Below are positions 33,987 through 44,962 of a stretch of 64,000 nt of DNA, one piece after another (position 1 is the stretch's first letter; each line of letters begins with the position of its first letter). The position numbers and the translations under genes were made by a program. The notes beneath the pieces are model-generated. The model saw nothing but the letters and a program-made list of their open reading frames with translations, searched no databases and was not told the origin of the DNA. The stretch comes from Limiplasma sp034927815 (GTDB lineage Bacteria; Bacillota; Clostridia; Christensenellales; Aristaeellaceae), in assembly GCA_034927815.1 (NCBI GenBank), contig JAYFPK010000020.1:62001-126000 (forward strand), in the 5' to 3' direction.

Positions 33987-34021
33987 AAAAGAGACGGTTC
34001 CCGGAAGGGCCGTCTCTTTTT
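33987..34021 (+). terminator. Terminator after bfr
   Basis: AAAAGAGACGG (33987-33997) pairs with CCGTCTCTTTT (34010-34020). Confidence 0.9.
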
Positions 34022-34197
34022 GTGGCCGGGGCAGAGCCTAAGTCAACCCCGGAATTTTAGGGTATCTTGCAAGGGAAGAGGGAAGGCGGCGGCCCTCCGC
34101 GGCCTATTCCCCTGAACAGGCCAACCGGTAAATGAACGGAAAAGCGCGGACGTTGGATAGCATCATGAAAAATCCAGATGAAAAGGGGTGATGGGCA

Positions 34198-36756
34198 ATG
34201 GCGATCAGCGACAAGGTGAGCACGGGAATCGAGGGGTTTGACAGAATTATTGATAAGCTCCGGCTTGGCGATAATGTCGTCTGGCAGGTGGATTCCATCT
34301 CAAGCTACCGGAAGATGATTTTGCCCTACATGGAGCAGGCCTTGCGGGACAGGAGAAAGCTGATCTATATCCGCTTCGGCACCCATGAGCCCCTGCTTTT
34401 GGAAAGCCAGTCCGTCACGGTTTGCCAGGTGGAGGCCGCGAAGGGCTTTGAAAGCTTTGCGGCCGATGTGTACGGCCTGGTGAAGGCCCAGGGGAGGGAA
34501 GCCTTTTATGTCTTTGACTGCCTGACCGAGCTGCTTGCCTCTTGGTATTCGGACCTGATGATCGGCAACTTTTTTAAGATCATATGCCCGTATTTGTATG
34601 AGCTTGATACGGTGGCCTACTTTGCCATTATGCGAAACGTTCATACCTATAGCACCATCGCGGGCATTCGTGAAACAACCCAGCTCTTGCTTGACCTGTA
34701 TCAGGTGAACGAGCAGCTGTACATTCACCCCCTGAAGGTATGGCGGCGGTATTCCCCCACGATGTTCTTCCCCCACCTGATGCGGGGAAACGAGGTCGTT
34801 TCGATCACCGCCAGCGCCGAAGCTGCCGAGCTGTTTTCCCACATGAACCGGGAGGGAAAGCAGGTTGATTACTGGGATGTTCTGTTTGACAAGGCGAAGG
34901 AGACGCTGGGGCAGCCTTTGGAAAAGCAGGAGGAAACAAAAAGGCTTTTGATGCTGATGCTCATAGGGGGCAGGTCGAAGATATTCAACCTGTGCGACCG
35001 GTATTTCTCCCTGCCGGATATTCTGGAGATCGCATCCAGGGAGGTGGGAACAGGCTTTATCGGCGGAAAAAGCATCGGCATGCTTCTGGCCAGAAAGATA
35101 TTGGAGAAGGAGGGGGGAAACCGCTTCACGCCTGTTTTGGAACCGCATGATTCGTACTATCTTGGCTCCGATATTTTTTACACCTATATCGTGGAAAACG
35201 GATGGTGGAACCTGCGCGCCAAACAAAAGACAAAGGAAGGGTATTTCTCCTATGCGTCCGAGCTGAAAGAAAAGATGATGGGCGGGAAGTTCCCCGAAAG
35301 GATTCAGGAGCAGTTCCTGCGTATGCTGGAATATTTTGGGCAGTCTCCCATCATCGTGCGCTCCAGCTCCTTGCTGGAGGATAATTTTGGGAACGCTTTC
35401 GCCGGGAAATATGAGAGCGTGTTCTGCGTAAACCGGGGGTCGCCGGAGGAGCGCTATGAGGCCTTTGAGCAAGCGGTGCGTACCGTTTACGCCAGTACAA
35501 TGAACGAGGACGCTTTGGCTTACCGCGTCCACAGGGGGCTCTTTGAGAAGGATGAGCAAATGGCGATACTGGTTCAGCGCGTTTCCGGGGATTATTACCA
35601 GGAGGATTTTTTCCCCCATATCGCGGGGGTGGGAAATTCTTCAAACCTGTACGTATGGGATAAGAGCGTTGATATGAACGCGGGTATGCTGCGCCTTGTG
35701 TTTGGGCTGGGAACAAGAGCGGTGGACAGGACGGAAGGGGACTACGCCCGGATCGTATGCCTGGACGACCCGTCCCGCGTTCCCCCGGCCTACTATGAGG
35801 ACCAGCGCAAATATACGCAGCATAAGGCCGATATCCTTTCCCTGCGGGACAATGCCTTGCTGGCGAAACGGGTGGAAGCGCTGTTATCCCATGACATCAA
35901 AACCGACCGGGGACTGTTCTGCAGGCCGGATTATGAAACGGCGCAGCGCTTGCGGGAGCTTGGGTACGCGGACGCGGGCGTTCCCAGCATCCTCGATTTC
36001 CGAAAGCTTCTTTCACAGACCGGATTCCCGGCGGTGATGAAGGATATGCTGGCGCTGCTGTCCAGGGTTTATGAGTACCCGGTAGACATAGAATTCACCG
36101 CTAATTTTGCGCAAAGCGGGGAGTATAAAGTGAATTTGCTGCAATGCAGGCCCCTGCAGACAAGGGGGCTGGGGAAGCCCGTACAAATGCCTGATTGCGG
36201 CGATGGGCGAAGCTGCTTTTTCTCGACCCAAGGGAACTTCATGGGCGGAAACGTGCATCTGTCCATTGACTTTGTGGTTTTGATCCATACAAGAGCCTAT
36301 CTGGACCGCAACGAGCAAGGGAAATATGCCGTTGCCAGGCAAATCGGGGCGCTGAATGCCGCGCTCAAAGGGAAAACGGTGATGCTGGTAGGCCCGGGAA
36401 GATGGGGGACCTCAACGCCGTCCCTGGGGGTGCCCGTCCACTTTTCGGAAATTTGCCATATGGCGGTGATTTGCGAGGTGGCCTCCGGGGAAGAGGGGTT
36501 GAGCCCGGAATTGTCCTATGGCAGTCACTTTTTTCAGGATCTTGTGGAATCGGGTATTTTTTACGCGGCCATTTTTCCAGAGCATAAGGACGTGGCCTAT
36601 CATCCTGATCTTATTTTGGGCGGGGAAAACATGCTGGAATCCATCCTGCCCCAAAGCAAAGGCTTTTCAGATGTGATTCACGTCGCCCGGACGAATCAAA
36701 TGGAAGTATTTTCGGACATCGTACTGCAAAAGCTGTTATGCAGGCAAGCGCCCTGA
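34198..36756 (+). CDS. KaiC-like domain fused to PPDK/PEP synthase ATP-grasp domain
   Basis: An 852-residue protein with no familiar name. Residues about 1-220 look like a RecA/KaiC-type domain (STGIEGFDRIIDKLRLGDNV; KLIYIRFGTHEPLL), but the P-loop is missing where it should follow GDNVVWQVDS. From about residue 285 the sequence is a PEP/pyruvate-binding ATP-grasp domain (PPDK_N): FIGGKSIGMLLARKI, PIIVRSSSLLEDNFGNAFAG, ILVQRVSGDYY, and the closing VNLLQCRPLQTRG. The phosphohistidine swivel and PEP barrel of true PEP synthase are absent. A conserved C-terminal part follows (GKTVMLVGPGRWGTSTPSLG). It could be a phosphotransferase or regulator. It stands alone between genes of other function. 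Confidence 0.7.
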   Translation: MAISDKVSTGIEGFDRIIDKLRLGDNVVWQVDSISSYRKMILPYMEQALRDRRKLIYIRFGTHEPLLLESQSVTVCQVEAAKGFESFAADVYGLVKAQGREAFYVFDCLTELLASWYSDLMIGNFFKIICPYLYELDTVAYFAIMRNVHTYSTIAGIRETTQLLLDLYQVNEQLYIHPLKVWRRYSPTMFFPHLMRGNEVVSITASAEAAELFSHMNREGKQVDYWDVLFDKAKETLGQPLEKQEETKRLLMLMLIGGRSKIFNLCDRYFSLPDILEIASREVGTGFIGGKSIGMLLARKILEKEGGNRFTPVLEPHDSYYLGSDIFYTYIVENGWWNLRAKQKTKEGYFSYASELKEKMMGGKFPERIQEQFLRMLEYFGQSPIIVRSSSLLEDNFGNAFAGKYESVFCVNRGSPEERYEAFEQAVRTVYASTMNEDALAYRVHRGLFEKDEQMAILVQRVSGDYYQEDFFPHIAGVGNSSNLYVWDKSVDMNAGMLRLVFGLGTRAVDRTEGDYARIVCLDDPSRVPPAYYEDQRKYTQHKADILSLRDNALLAKRVEALLSHDIKTDRGLFCRPDYETAQRLRELGYADAGVPSILDFRKLLSQTGFPAVMKDMLALLSRVYEYPVDIEFTANFAQSGEYKVNLLQCRPLQTRGLGKPVQMPDCGDGRSCFFSTQGNFMGGNVHLSIDFVVLIHTRAYLDRNEQGKYAVARQIGALNAALKGKTVMLVGPGRWGTSTPSLGVPVHFSEICHMAVICEVASGEEGLSPELSYGSHFFQDLVESGIFYAAIFPEHKDVAYHPDLILGGENMLESILPQSKGFSDVIHVARTNQMEVFSDIVLQKLLCRQAP

Positions 36757-36847
36757 GCACGCCCCAGAGAAGCCTGGATTTCAGATTGGCTGTAGGATAA
36801 GGAAACGCGATGGGCATTACTGCTTCCACAGGAAAGAAGGGGATCAA

Positions 36848-38851
<2,004 letters not shown>

Positions 38852-38874
38852 CGGCCTGCGCGCCGCGTTTCCTC

Positions 38875-38903
38875 TTGCCGCGGAGGGCATCCTTGTGTAT
38901 ACT
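38875..38903 (+). promoter_or_regulatory. Promoter of the ABC exporter leader
   Basis: TTGCCG (38875-38880), 17-bp spacer, TATACT (38898-38903), giving a leader of about 165 nt. Confidence 0.65.
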
Positions 38904-38993
38904 GTCTCTAGAGCAAGCGAGGCCGCTCGCTTAGGCCGCGTGACGCTGGGGGAACCCCGCGGCATACGCCATTCGCAGGAAAGGGTGACATGT

Positions 38994-39050
38994 ATGAAAA
39001 AGATCATGATCGCATCCGCAACGAACACAAGGAGGGCGACGATCTTCTAA
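38994..39050 (+). CDS. Candidate leader peptide upstream of ABC exporter
   Basis: ATG 38994 opens an 18-codon frame, MKKIMIASATNTRRATIF, ending in TAA at 39048-39050. GGAAAGGG (about 38978-38985) can serve it or a second ATG at 38990. Its last third lies over one arm (39029-39036) of the leader helix. Translation or stalling here would change that helix. Typical leader-peptide size and placement, but no homologue is known to me. Confidence 0.45.
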   Translation: MKKIMIASATNTRRATIF

Positions 39051-39068
39051 CCCTCCTTACAATGGAGG
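39029..39068 (+). promoter_or_regulatory. Alternative leader helices that cover the SD
   Basis: AAGGAGGG (39029-39036) can pair with CCCTCCTT (39051-39058). The same CCTCC can instead pair with GGAGG (39064-39068), the ribosome binding site of the ABC gene. The two pairings exclude each other, giving a translational switch. Confidence 0.55.
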
Positions 39069-39075
39069 ATTATTC

Positions 39076-40827
39076 ATGTCATCTGCCAAAAATTCAATCG
39101 GGCTGCGTACCTTTCTTTCGTATTACAAGCCGTACAAAAAGCTGTTGTTTGCTGACCTTCTCTGTTCCGCGCTGGTGGCCGTCCTGGCCCTGGCGCTGCC
39201 GGTGTGCGTCCGCGTGATCACCAAGGATATCCTGCAATCCGGCGGGGAGGAGGTTGTGGGCGAGATCATCCGGGTAGGCGCGGTGATGGTGGCAATCATC
39301 CTGGCGCAGACCCTTTTCGCGGTTTTTTATGACTATAAAGGCCACGACATGGGCGCGAAGATCGAGCGGGATATGCGCCAGGAGCTCTTCGCGCATTACC
39401 AGCAGCTCCCCTTCCGCTTCTTCGACAATCAAAAAACCGGGCAGCTCATGTCCCGCCTGACCACCGATCTTCTCAACCTGGCGGAACTGTACCACCACGG
39501 GCCGGAAAACCTGGTCATCTACACGGCGCAATTCGTGGGTTCCCTGGGGATTCTGCTGTACATCAACGGGAAGCTGGCTTTGGTGGTCTGCGCGTTTTTG
39601 CCTGTGATGGGGCTCTATTCCTTTGTGTTCTACCGCAAGCTCAGCGCCGCCTACCAGCGGAGCCATGAGCGCATGGCCGAGGTAAACGTGCGGGCGGAGG
39701 AGAACCTCTCCGGAATCCGGGTGGTGAAGGGCTTTGCGGCGGAGGAGTTTGAAACCGCAAAGTTCGCCCGGGAGAATGACCGTTTCTACAAAAGCCGCTC
39801 AAGCATCTACAAGCATGAGGCGCTGCATTACACCGTGGTGGAAAAGTTCTTCACGCAGCTCATCACCGTGGCTATCGCCGCCGTAGGCGGCGCGTGGATC
39901 GTGGCCGGAACCCTCGCCCCCGCCGACCTGCTGATCTTTATTCTGTATGCCGCGTACCTTACAGAGCCGGTGCCCAAGCTGGCCTTTATGGTCCAGCAGT
40001 ACCAGGAGGGCCTGGCCGGATACCAGCGCTTCCGGGAGATCAGGGAGATGGTTCCGGATATCCGCAGTGCAGAAGGCGCCGGGGAATTGAAGGTGCCCCA
40101 GGGACGGGTGACGTTTGAAAACGTGTCCTTCCGCTATGGGGAGGATCAGGAGTATGTGCTGCAAAACGTCAGCCTGGAGGCCCGCCCAGGCGAGACCCTC
40201 GCCATTGTGGGGCGCTCCGGCATCGGCAAAACAACGCTGTGCTCCCTGATTCCCCGCTTTTACGAGGTAAGCGGCGGGGACATCCGCATCGACGGCGTCT
40301 GCATCCGGGACGTAACGCTGCCCTCCCTGCGGCGTCAAATCGGCGTGGTAAGCCAGGAAACGTTTCTGTTTGCCGGCACTGTGCTGGAGAATATCCTCTA
40401 CGGCAGGCCGGAGGCCACGGCGCAAGAGGCGGTGCAGGCCGCCAAGCGCGCCAACGCCCACGATTTCATCATGGAATTGCCCCAGGGGTATGATACCGAC
40501 ATCGGGCATCGGGGCGTGAAGCTCTCGGGAGGGCAGCAACAGCGCATTTCCATCGCCCGGGTCTTTTTGAAAAACCCGCCCATCCTCATTTTGGACGAGG
40601 CCACCAGCGCCTTGGATTCCCAGAGCGAACGGGCGGTGATGGACAGCCTGAAAGCCCTGGCCCAGGGCCGCACAACCTGGATCATCGCGCACCGTTTCAG
40701 CACGGTGCGCAGCGCGGACCGGATCATCGTCTTGGGGGACAGGGGGATCGTCCAGGAGGGCACCCATGGGGAGCTGTGCAGTCAGGCGGGCGAGTACGCG
40801 GCGCTGTACAGGGGCCAGGAGGGGTGA
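39076..40827 (+). CDS. Multidrug-type ABC exporter half-transporter
   Basis: A 583-residue ABC exporter subunit, six membrane helices in residues about 1-320 and an ATPase domain with Walker A GRSGIGKTT, signature LSGGQQQR, Walker B ILILDEATSALD and IAHRF as the H-loop. It is closest in style to MsbA/BmrA/LmrA-like homodimeric exporters. ATG 39076 is preceded by GGAGG. The leader with a possible peptide and two alternative helices suggests regulation by translation. A GNAT gene follows at 45 bases. The substrate is unknown. It is a different sequence from the exporter at 3628. Confidence 0.92.
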   Translation: MSSAKNSIGLRTFLSYYKPYKKLLFADLLCSALVAVLALALPVCVRVITKDILQSGGEEVVGEIIRVGAVMVAIILAQTLFAVFYDYKGHDMGAKIERDMRQELFAHYQQLPFRFFDNQKTGQLMSRLTTDLLNLAELYHHGPENLVIYTAQFVGSLGILLYINGKLALVVCAFLPVMGLYSFVFYRKLSAAYQRSHERMAEVNVRAEENLSGIRVVKGFAAEEFETAKFARENDRFYKSRSSIYKHEALHYTVVEKFFTQLITVAIAAVGGAWIVAGTLAPADLLIFILYAAYLTEPVPKLAFMVQQYQEGLAGYQRFREIREMVPDIRSAEGAGELKVPQGRVTFENVSFRYGEDQEYVLQNVSLEARPGETLAIVGRSGIGKTTLCSLIPRFYEVSGGDIRIDGVCIRDVTLPSLRRQIGVVSQETFLFAGTVLENILYGRPEATAQEAVQAAKRANAHDFIMELPQGYDTDIGHRGVKLSGGQQQRISIARVFLKNPPILILDEATSALDSQSERAVMDSLKALAQGRTTWIIAHRFSTVRSADRIIVLGDRGIVQEGTHGELCSQAGEYAALYRGQEG

Positions 40828-40872
40828 GATGCCTATGCCCAGCATAGGACGCATACACAGGAGGATTTTTCA

Positions 40873-41394
40873 ATGCAACTGGAAACGGAAAGGCTGTGGA
40901 TCATTCCCCTGAGCGCAAAACAGCTGTCCTTATGGACCTGCGATATCCCGGCCCTGGAGAGGGAGCTTCAATGCGCCTATCAGGGAGAGCCGGTGGAAGG
41001 CATTTTCAGGGACATTGTAAAGGGCCAGGCGGAAAAAACGGCACAGGATGAAGCGAACTGCCTGTACCATACCTTTTGGTTCCTGGTCCGGAAGGCGGAC
41101 CGGGTTGTGGTGGGCTCCGCCGACTTCAAAAACGTGCCGGATCAAAGGGAGGAAGTGGAGATCGGCTATGGGCTGGGGAAGGACTTTGAGGGCAGGGGGT
41201 ATATGACCGAGGCGGTGCGGGCCATGTGCGCCTGGGCACTGGGTCAAAGAGGCGTTTCTTCTGTGATTGCCGAGACCGAAAAGAACCATTTTGCTTCCCA
41301 AAACGTGCTGCGGCGATGCGGATTCGCGCTATACCGCCAAGAGGAGACGCACTGGTGGAGGCTGTCCAACGCCCCGGTAATCACCGGGGATTAA
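40873..41394 (+). CDS. GNAT family N-acetyltransferase (RimJ/RimL type)
   Basis: A 173-residue acetyltransferase. It begins MQLETERLWIIPLSAKQL, the typical start of the RimJ/RimL/SpeG group, and has the acetyl-CoA loop in IGYGLGKDFEGRGYMTEAVR followed by NHFASQNVLRRCGF. AGGAGG precedes the ATG. It lies 45 bases after the ABC exporter and may be co-transcribed, which could link it to drug or amine acetylation. The substrate is not known. Confidence 0.88.
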   Translation: MQLETERLWIIPLSAKQLSLWTCDIPALERELQCAYQGEPVEGIFRDIVKGQAEKTAQDEANCLYHTFWFLVRKADRVVVGSADFKNVPDQREEVEIGYGLGKDFEGRGYMTEAVRAMCAWALGQRGVSSVIAETEKNHFASQNVLRRCGFALYRQEETHWWRLSNAPVITGD

Positions 41395-41455
41395 CGGCGC
41401 TCCGGCTCCTATGGCGCTCGCCGCTGGGATGCATTTCCCAAAAATCATTTCATAA

Positions 41456-41486
41456 AACGCCCCCTTGCCAAAGGCAAGGGGGCGTT
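41456..41486 (-). terminator. Terminator between convergent GNAT and glyS
   Basis: AACGCCCCCTTGCC (41456-41469) and GGCAAGGGGGCGTT (41473-41486) form a perfect 14-bp stem with an AAA loop. On the minus strand it is followed by TTTTATG, so it ends glyS; the plus strand lacks a T-tract. Confidence 0.8.
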
Positions 41487-41502
41487 GCGCCAATACGGAT
41501 GG

Positions 41503-42891
41503 TTAAAACTGTACCTTCTCCCGCAGATACCCTTCCAGCTCCTCCACAGGCAGGCGCACCTGTTCCATGCTGTCCCGGTCCCGGACGGTGACGGTGCCGC
41601 TTTCCTGGGTTTCAAAGTCCACGGTGATGCAGTAGGGCGTGCCCACCTCGTCCTGGCGGCGGTAGCGCTTGCCGATGCTGCCGGTTTCGTCGTAGTCCAC
41701 CATGAAGGACTTGGAGAGCTTTTGGAAAATGCCCGTAGCCAGCTCTCCCAGCTTGTTCTTCTGCAAGGGCAGCACCGCCGCCTTGAAGGGAGCCAGGGCC
41801 GGATGCAGGTGCATTACCACCCGGCTGTCTCCGCCCTCCAATTCCTGCTCCTCATAGGCGTTGCACAGGAAGGCCAGGGCCACCCGGTCCGCGCCCAAAG
41901 AGGGCTCGATGACGTAGGGTACAAAGCGCTCGTTGGTGACGGGGTCGATGTACTCCATGTTCTCCCCGCTGACCTTGGCATGGGCCTTCAGGTCAAAGTC
42001 CGTGCGGTCCGCGATGCCCCACAGCTCGCCCCAGCCGAAGGGGAAGAGGAACTCAAAGTCCGTGGTGGCCTTGGAGTAGTGGGAAAGTTCCTCGGGCTTG
42101 TGGTCCCGCAGGCGCAGGCTCTCCTCCTTCATGCCCAGGGCATAGAGCCAATCCCGGCAGAAGGCCCGCCAATAGGTGAACCATTCCAGGTCCTCCCCGG
42201 GCTTGCAGAAGAACTCCAGCTCCATCTGCTCAAACTCCCGGATGCGGAAGATGAAGTTGCCGGGGGTGATCTCGTTGCGGAAGGATTTGCCGATCTGGCC
42301 CACGCCCATGGGCAGCTTGCGGCGGGTCGTCCGCACGATGTTTTTGAAGTTCACAAAAATGCCCTGGGCGGTTTCGGGGCGCAGGTAAATTTCACTGGCG
42401 CTGTCCTCGTTGACCCCCTGGAAGGTCTTGAACATCATATTGAATTTGCGGATGCCCGTAAAATCGTGCTTGCCGCAGGTGGGACAGGGAATCTGGTTCT
42501 CCTGGATGTAGCTCTCCAGCTTCGCGTTATCCCAGCCGTCCGCCTGAACGTCCTCGCCCTTTTGGTGGGCAAAGTCCTCGATGAGCTTGTCGGCCCGGAA
42601 GCGCTCCTTGCAAGCCTTGCAGTCCATCAGGGGGTCGTTGAAATTGCCCACATGGCCGCTGGCGACCCAGACGTTGCGGTTCATCAGAATGGCGCTGTCC
42701 AGGCCCACGTTGTATTGGTTCTCCTGAACGAATTTCTGCCACCAGGCGCGCTTGACGTTGTTTTTGAACTCAACGCCCAAGGGACCGTAATCCCAGCTAT
42801 TGGCCAGGCCGCCGTAGATCTCGCTGCCTGGGAAAATGAATCCACGGCTCTTGCACAGAGCCACCAGCTTTTCCATCGTGAGCGCCGCCAT
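41503..42891 (-). CDS. glyS: Glycyl-tRNA synthetase (homodimeric type)
   Basis: A 462-residue class II GlyRS of the single-chain (alpha2) type. ATG 42891 is taken because GGGAGG stands 8 bases upstream; the frame extends six codons further. The N-terminal part has KSRGFIFPGSEIYGGLANSWDYGPLG. A zinc-like pair CKAC/CPTC lies in the insertion. Motif 2 is FRNEITPGNFIFRIREFEQMELEFF, motif 3 is YVIEPSLGADR, and the C-terminal anticodon-binding domain follows (HPALAPFKAAVLPL). It has its own promoter and terminator. No T-box is visible in the short leader. Confidence 0.96.
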   Translation of the reverse strand: MAALTMEKLVALCKSRGFIFPGSEIYGGLANSWDYGPLGVEFKNNVKRAWWQKFVQENQYNVGLDSAILMNRNVWVASGHVGNFNDPLMDCKACKERFRADKLIEDFAHQKGEDVQADGWDNAKLESYIQENQIPCPTCGKHDFTGIRKFNMMFKTFQGVNEDSASEIYLRPETAQGIFVNFKNIVRTTRRKLPMGVGQIGKSFRNEITPGNFIFRIREFEQMELEFFCKPGEDLEWFTYWRAFCRDWLYALGMKEESLRLRDHKPEELSHYSKATTDFEFLFPFGWGELWGIADRTDFDLKAHAKVSGENMEYIDPVTNERFVPYVIEPSLGADRVALAFLCNAYEEQELEGGDSRVVMHLHPALAPFKAAVLPLQKNKLGELATGIFQKLSKSFMVDYDETGSIGKRYRRQDEVGTPYCITVDFETQESGTVTVRDRDSMEQVRLPVEELEGYLREKVQF

Positions 42892-42926
42892 CGATGATCC
42901 TCCCATCAAGTCATGAATGATTATCT

Positions 42927-42955
42927 ATCATAGCGGCCTGTGGGCGGTTTGTCAA
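42927..42955 (-). promoter_or_regulatory. Promoter of glyS
   Basis: On the minus strand TTGACA (42950-42955), 17-bp spacer, TATGAT (42927-42932). Confidence 0.85.
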
Positions 42956-43073
42956 GGAAAATACAGGGTTTGGGGGCAGGCGGTGTCTATTGGGTTGTCT
43001 TCGGGATGAAGAGCCTTTTTATTGACAAGGGAGTGGAGGTATCGTGATGATTAGGATGCTTTCGTCCTTGCGA

Positions 43074-43466
43074 CAGGAAACGAAAACGTTAGGGGGCCGG
43101 GGGGAGTTCCGATTTCTCTTTCGCCCACCCCGGGGCGTAGCCCTGGGGCGGATACGGTTCAGATAAATCGTCGCGGTCTTCACTGCCGTTTGACCGCTCG
43201 TTTATCTTCCCACTTCGGGTCGCTTTGGGCTTCGCCCAAGCGTCCACTGGACGCACGCTTCCCTCCGTGTGATTCGTTGCCTTCGGCAACTTCGGTCGCT
43301 AGTCGGGCCTGCGGCCCTCCCTCATTTCCCCAAGGCCCCCTAACAACCCCTTCCCCCCGGGGGCGGCCAGGGGCACAGCCCCTGGAACCCCCTGTGGGCA
43401 AAGGAGTACCATGAAAGATTGTTGCCGCGACTTAAAAATGACAGGAATCCTGTTTTAAAATCTGTC
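43074..43466. repeat. Dispersed repeat, long copy with hairpin-rich core
   Basis: It has the same ends as the copy at 27277-27413. Its core carries a series of small GC hairpins with TTCG loops: GGGCTTCGCCC, TTGCCTTCGGCAA and GGGCC-TGC-GGCCC (about 43225-43320), then a GC-rich palindrome CCAGGGGCACAGCCCCTGG (about 43366-43384). Open frames on both strands here have low-complexity products and no binding sites, so I do not call them genes. It may be a structured RNA element or a mobile insertion. Confidence 0.55.
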
Positions 43467-43553
43467 CATAGGCCGCTAACCCTTCCTTAATTGAAATGAC
43501 GCTGCTATGGAGTTTGACGACGGACGCTTCCGCCGGGAGGCAAAAACCAATCA

Positions 43554-43582
43554 TTGACAAAAAACCCTCAAAAAGCTATGAT
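43554..43582 (+). promoter_or_regulatory. Promoter of MFS/GDPD unit
   Basis: TTGACA (43554-43559), 17-bp spacer, TATGAT (43577-43582). Confidence 0.85.
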
Positions 43583-43643
43583 ATCCCCTAGTGAGAAATG
43601 AAAAGGGATACGCAGGAAAGCACACTTTGTTAGGAGTGATCGC

Positions 43644-44960
43644 ATGAAGCTCAATTCCAGGCGTACCGTCCTCGTGGGGCTGGCCTTTTTGTCCATCTGC
43701 GCCTTTTGGCAGCTTTATGACAATGTGGTGCCTTTGATCCTCAAGGACACCTTTGGCATTCCCGACAGCGTGGCCGGGGTGGTCATGGCTATGGACAATG
43801 TGCTGGCGCTCTTTTTGCTGCCCTTCTTCGGCATGCTCTCCGACAAGAGCAATACCCCCGTCGGCAGGCGCATGCCCTATATTTTGGGGGGCACCGCCGC
43901 CGCCGTGATCCTCATGAACCTGCTGCCTTTGGCGGATAAAGCCCGCAACCTGCCCCTGTTCGTCGTGGGCTTGGGGCTGCTGTTAATCGCCATGGGCACC
44001 TACCGCTCCCCGGCGGTGGCGTTGATGCCGGACGTAACGGTGAAGCCCCTGCGCAGCAAGGGCAATGCCGTCATCAACCTGATGGGGGCTTTGGGCGGGG
44101 TGTACACGTTGGGGGTCACGGGCTTTTTGGTGAAGAAAAACGCGGACGGCGCGCCCCCGGATTATACGCTGCTGTTCGCGGCTGTGGCGGCGCTGATGGT
44201 GGTGTGCGTAGCCATCCTCTTTTTCACCATCAAGGAAAAGAAGCTGGCCCAGGAAACGGCTTTGGCCCAGGCCGCCTTGGACGCGGAGGAACCGCAAGCG
44301 CCCCGGGCCGCCTCTAGCCATGGCCCCAAGGGCTGGGCTTCGCTGGAGCCGGAAATGCGCAAAAGCCTGCTGTTGATCCTGTGCTCCGTATTCCTGTGGT
44401 TCATGGGGTATAACGCCGTGACCACGGCCTTTACCAAGTACGCCAAGGAGATGTGGGGGGCGGAGCTGGGCGCGTCCTCCGGATACCTGATGATCGCCAC
44501 CGTGGGCGCGGTGGTCAGCTATTTGCCCGTGGGGGCTTTGGCTACAAAATTCGGCCGCAAGCGGGTAATCCAGGGGGGCGTGCTGCTGCTGGCCGCCTGC
44601 TTTGCCAGCGGATTGGCCTTTGCCAGCCTCAGCCCCGCCATCTATGTGATGTTCGCGCTGGTGGGCGTGGCTTGGGCCATGGTCAACGTCAACTCCTATC
44701 CCATGGTGGTGGAGATTAGCAAGAGCGGGGACGTGGGCAAGTTCACGGGCTATTACTACACCTTCTCCATGGCCGCCCAGATCGCCACCCCCATCCTCAG
44801 CGGGCTGCTGCTGCAATATGTGGGTTACTGGACGCTGTTCCCCTACGCCGCGGTGATGGTGGCGCTGTCCTTTGTGACCATCTCCCTCACCAGGCACGGG
44901 GACAGCAAGCCCCAGCCGCCCCCAAGCAAGCTGGAAGCCTTTGACGCGGGGGATGATTGA
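43644..44960 (+). CDS. MFS transporter, GPH/SLC45-like
   Basis: A 438-residue MFS protein with about twelve helices. The N-terminal QLYDNVVPLILKDTFG and loop GMLSDKSNTPVGRRMPYILGG follow the glycoside-pentoside-hexuronide/SLC45-like group, which uses sugars or small solutes. A charged cytoplasmic linker (KEKKLAQETALAQAALDAEE) joins the halves. GGAGTG precedes the ATG. The stop overlaps the region before a GDPD gene, so the two act in one unit. The substrate may be a glycerophosphodiester or sugar; not established. Confidence 0.88.
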   Translation: MKLNSRRTVLVGLAFLSICAFWQLYDNVVPLILKDTFGIPDSVAGVVMAMDNVLALFLLPFFGMLSDKSNTPVGRRMPYILGGTAAAVILMNLLPLADKARNLPLFVVGLGLLLIAMGTYRSPAVALMPDVTVKPLRSKGNAVINLMGALGGVYTLGVTGFLVKKNADGAPPDYTLLFAAVAALMVVCVAILFFTIKEKKLAQETALAQAALDAEEPQAPRAASSHGPKGWASLEPEMRKSLLLILCSVFLWFMGYNAVTTAFTKYAKEMWGAELGASSGYLMIATVGAVVSYLPVGALATKFGRKRVIQGGVLLLAACFASGLAFASLSPAIYVMFALVGVAWAMVNVNSYPMVVEISKSGDVGKFTGYYYTFSMAAQIATPILSGLLLQYVGYWTLFPYAAVMVALSFVTISLTRHGDSKPQPPPSKLEAFDAGDD

Positions 44961-44962
44961 CC

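Noticed and set aside
38990..39217. A 75-residue gene starting at 38990
   Set aside because: It runs into the ABC exporter in another frame with no family; I keep only the possible 18-codon leader at 38994.
43180..43414. Two overlapping small genes on opposite strands
   Set aside because: They lie in the hairpin-rich core of the repeat, are low-complexity and lack ribosome sites.
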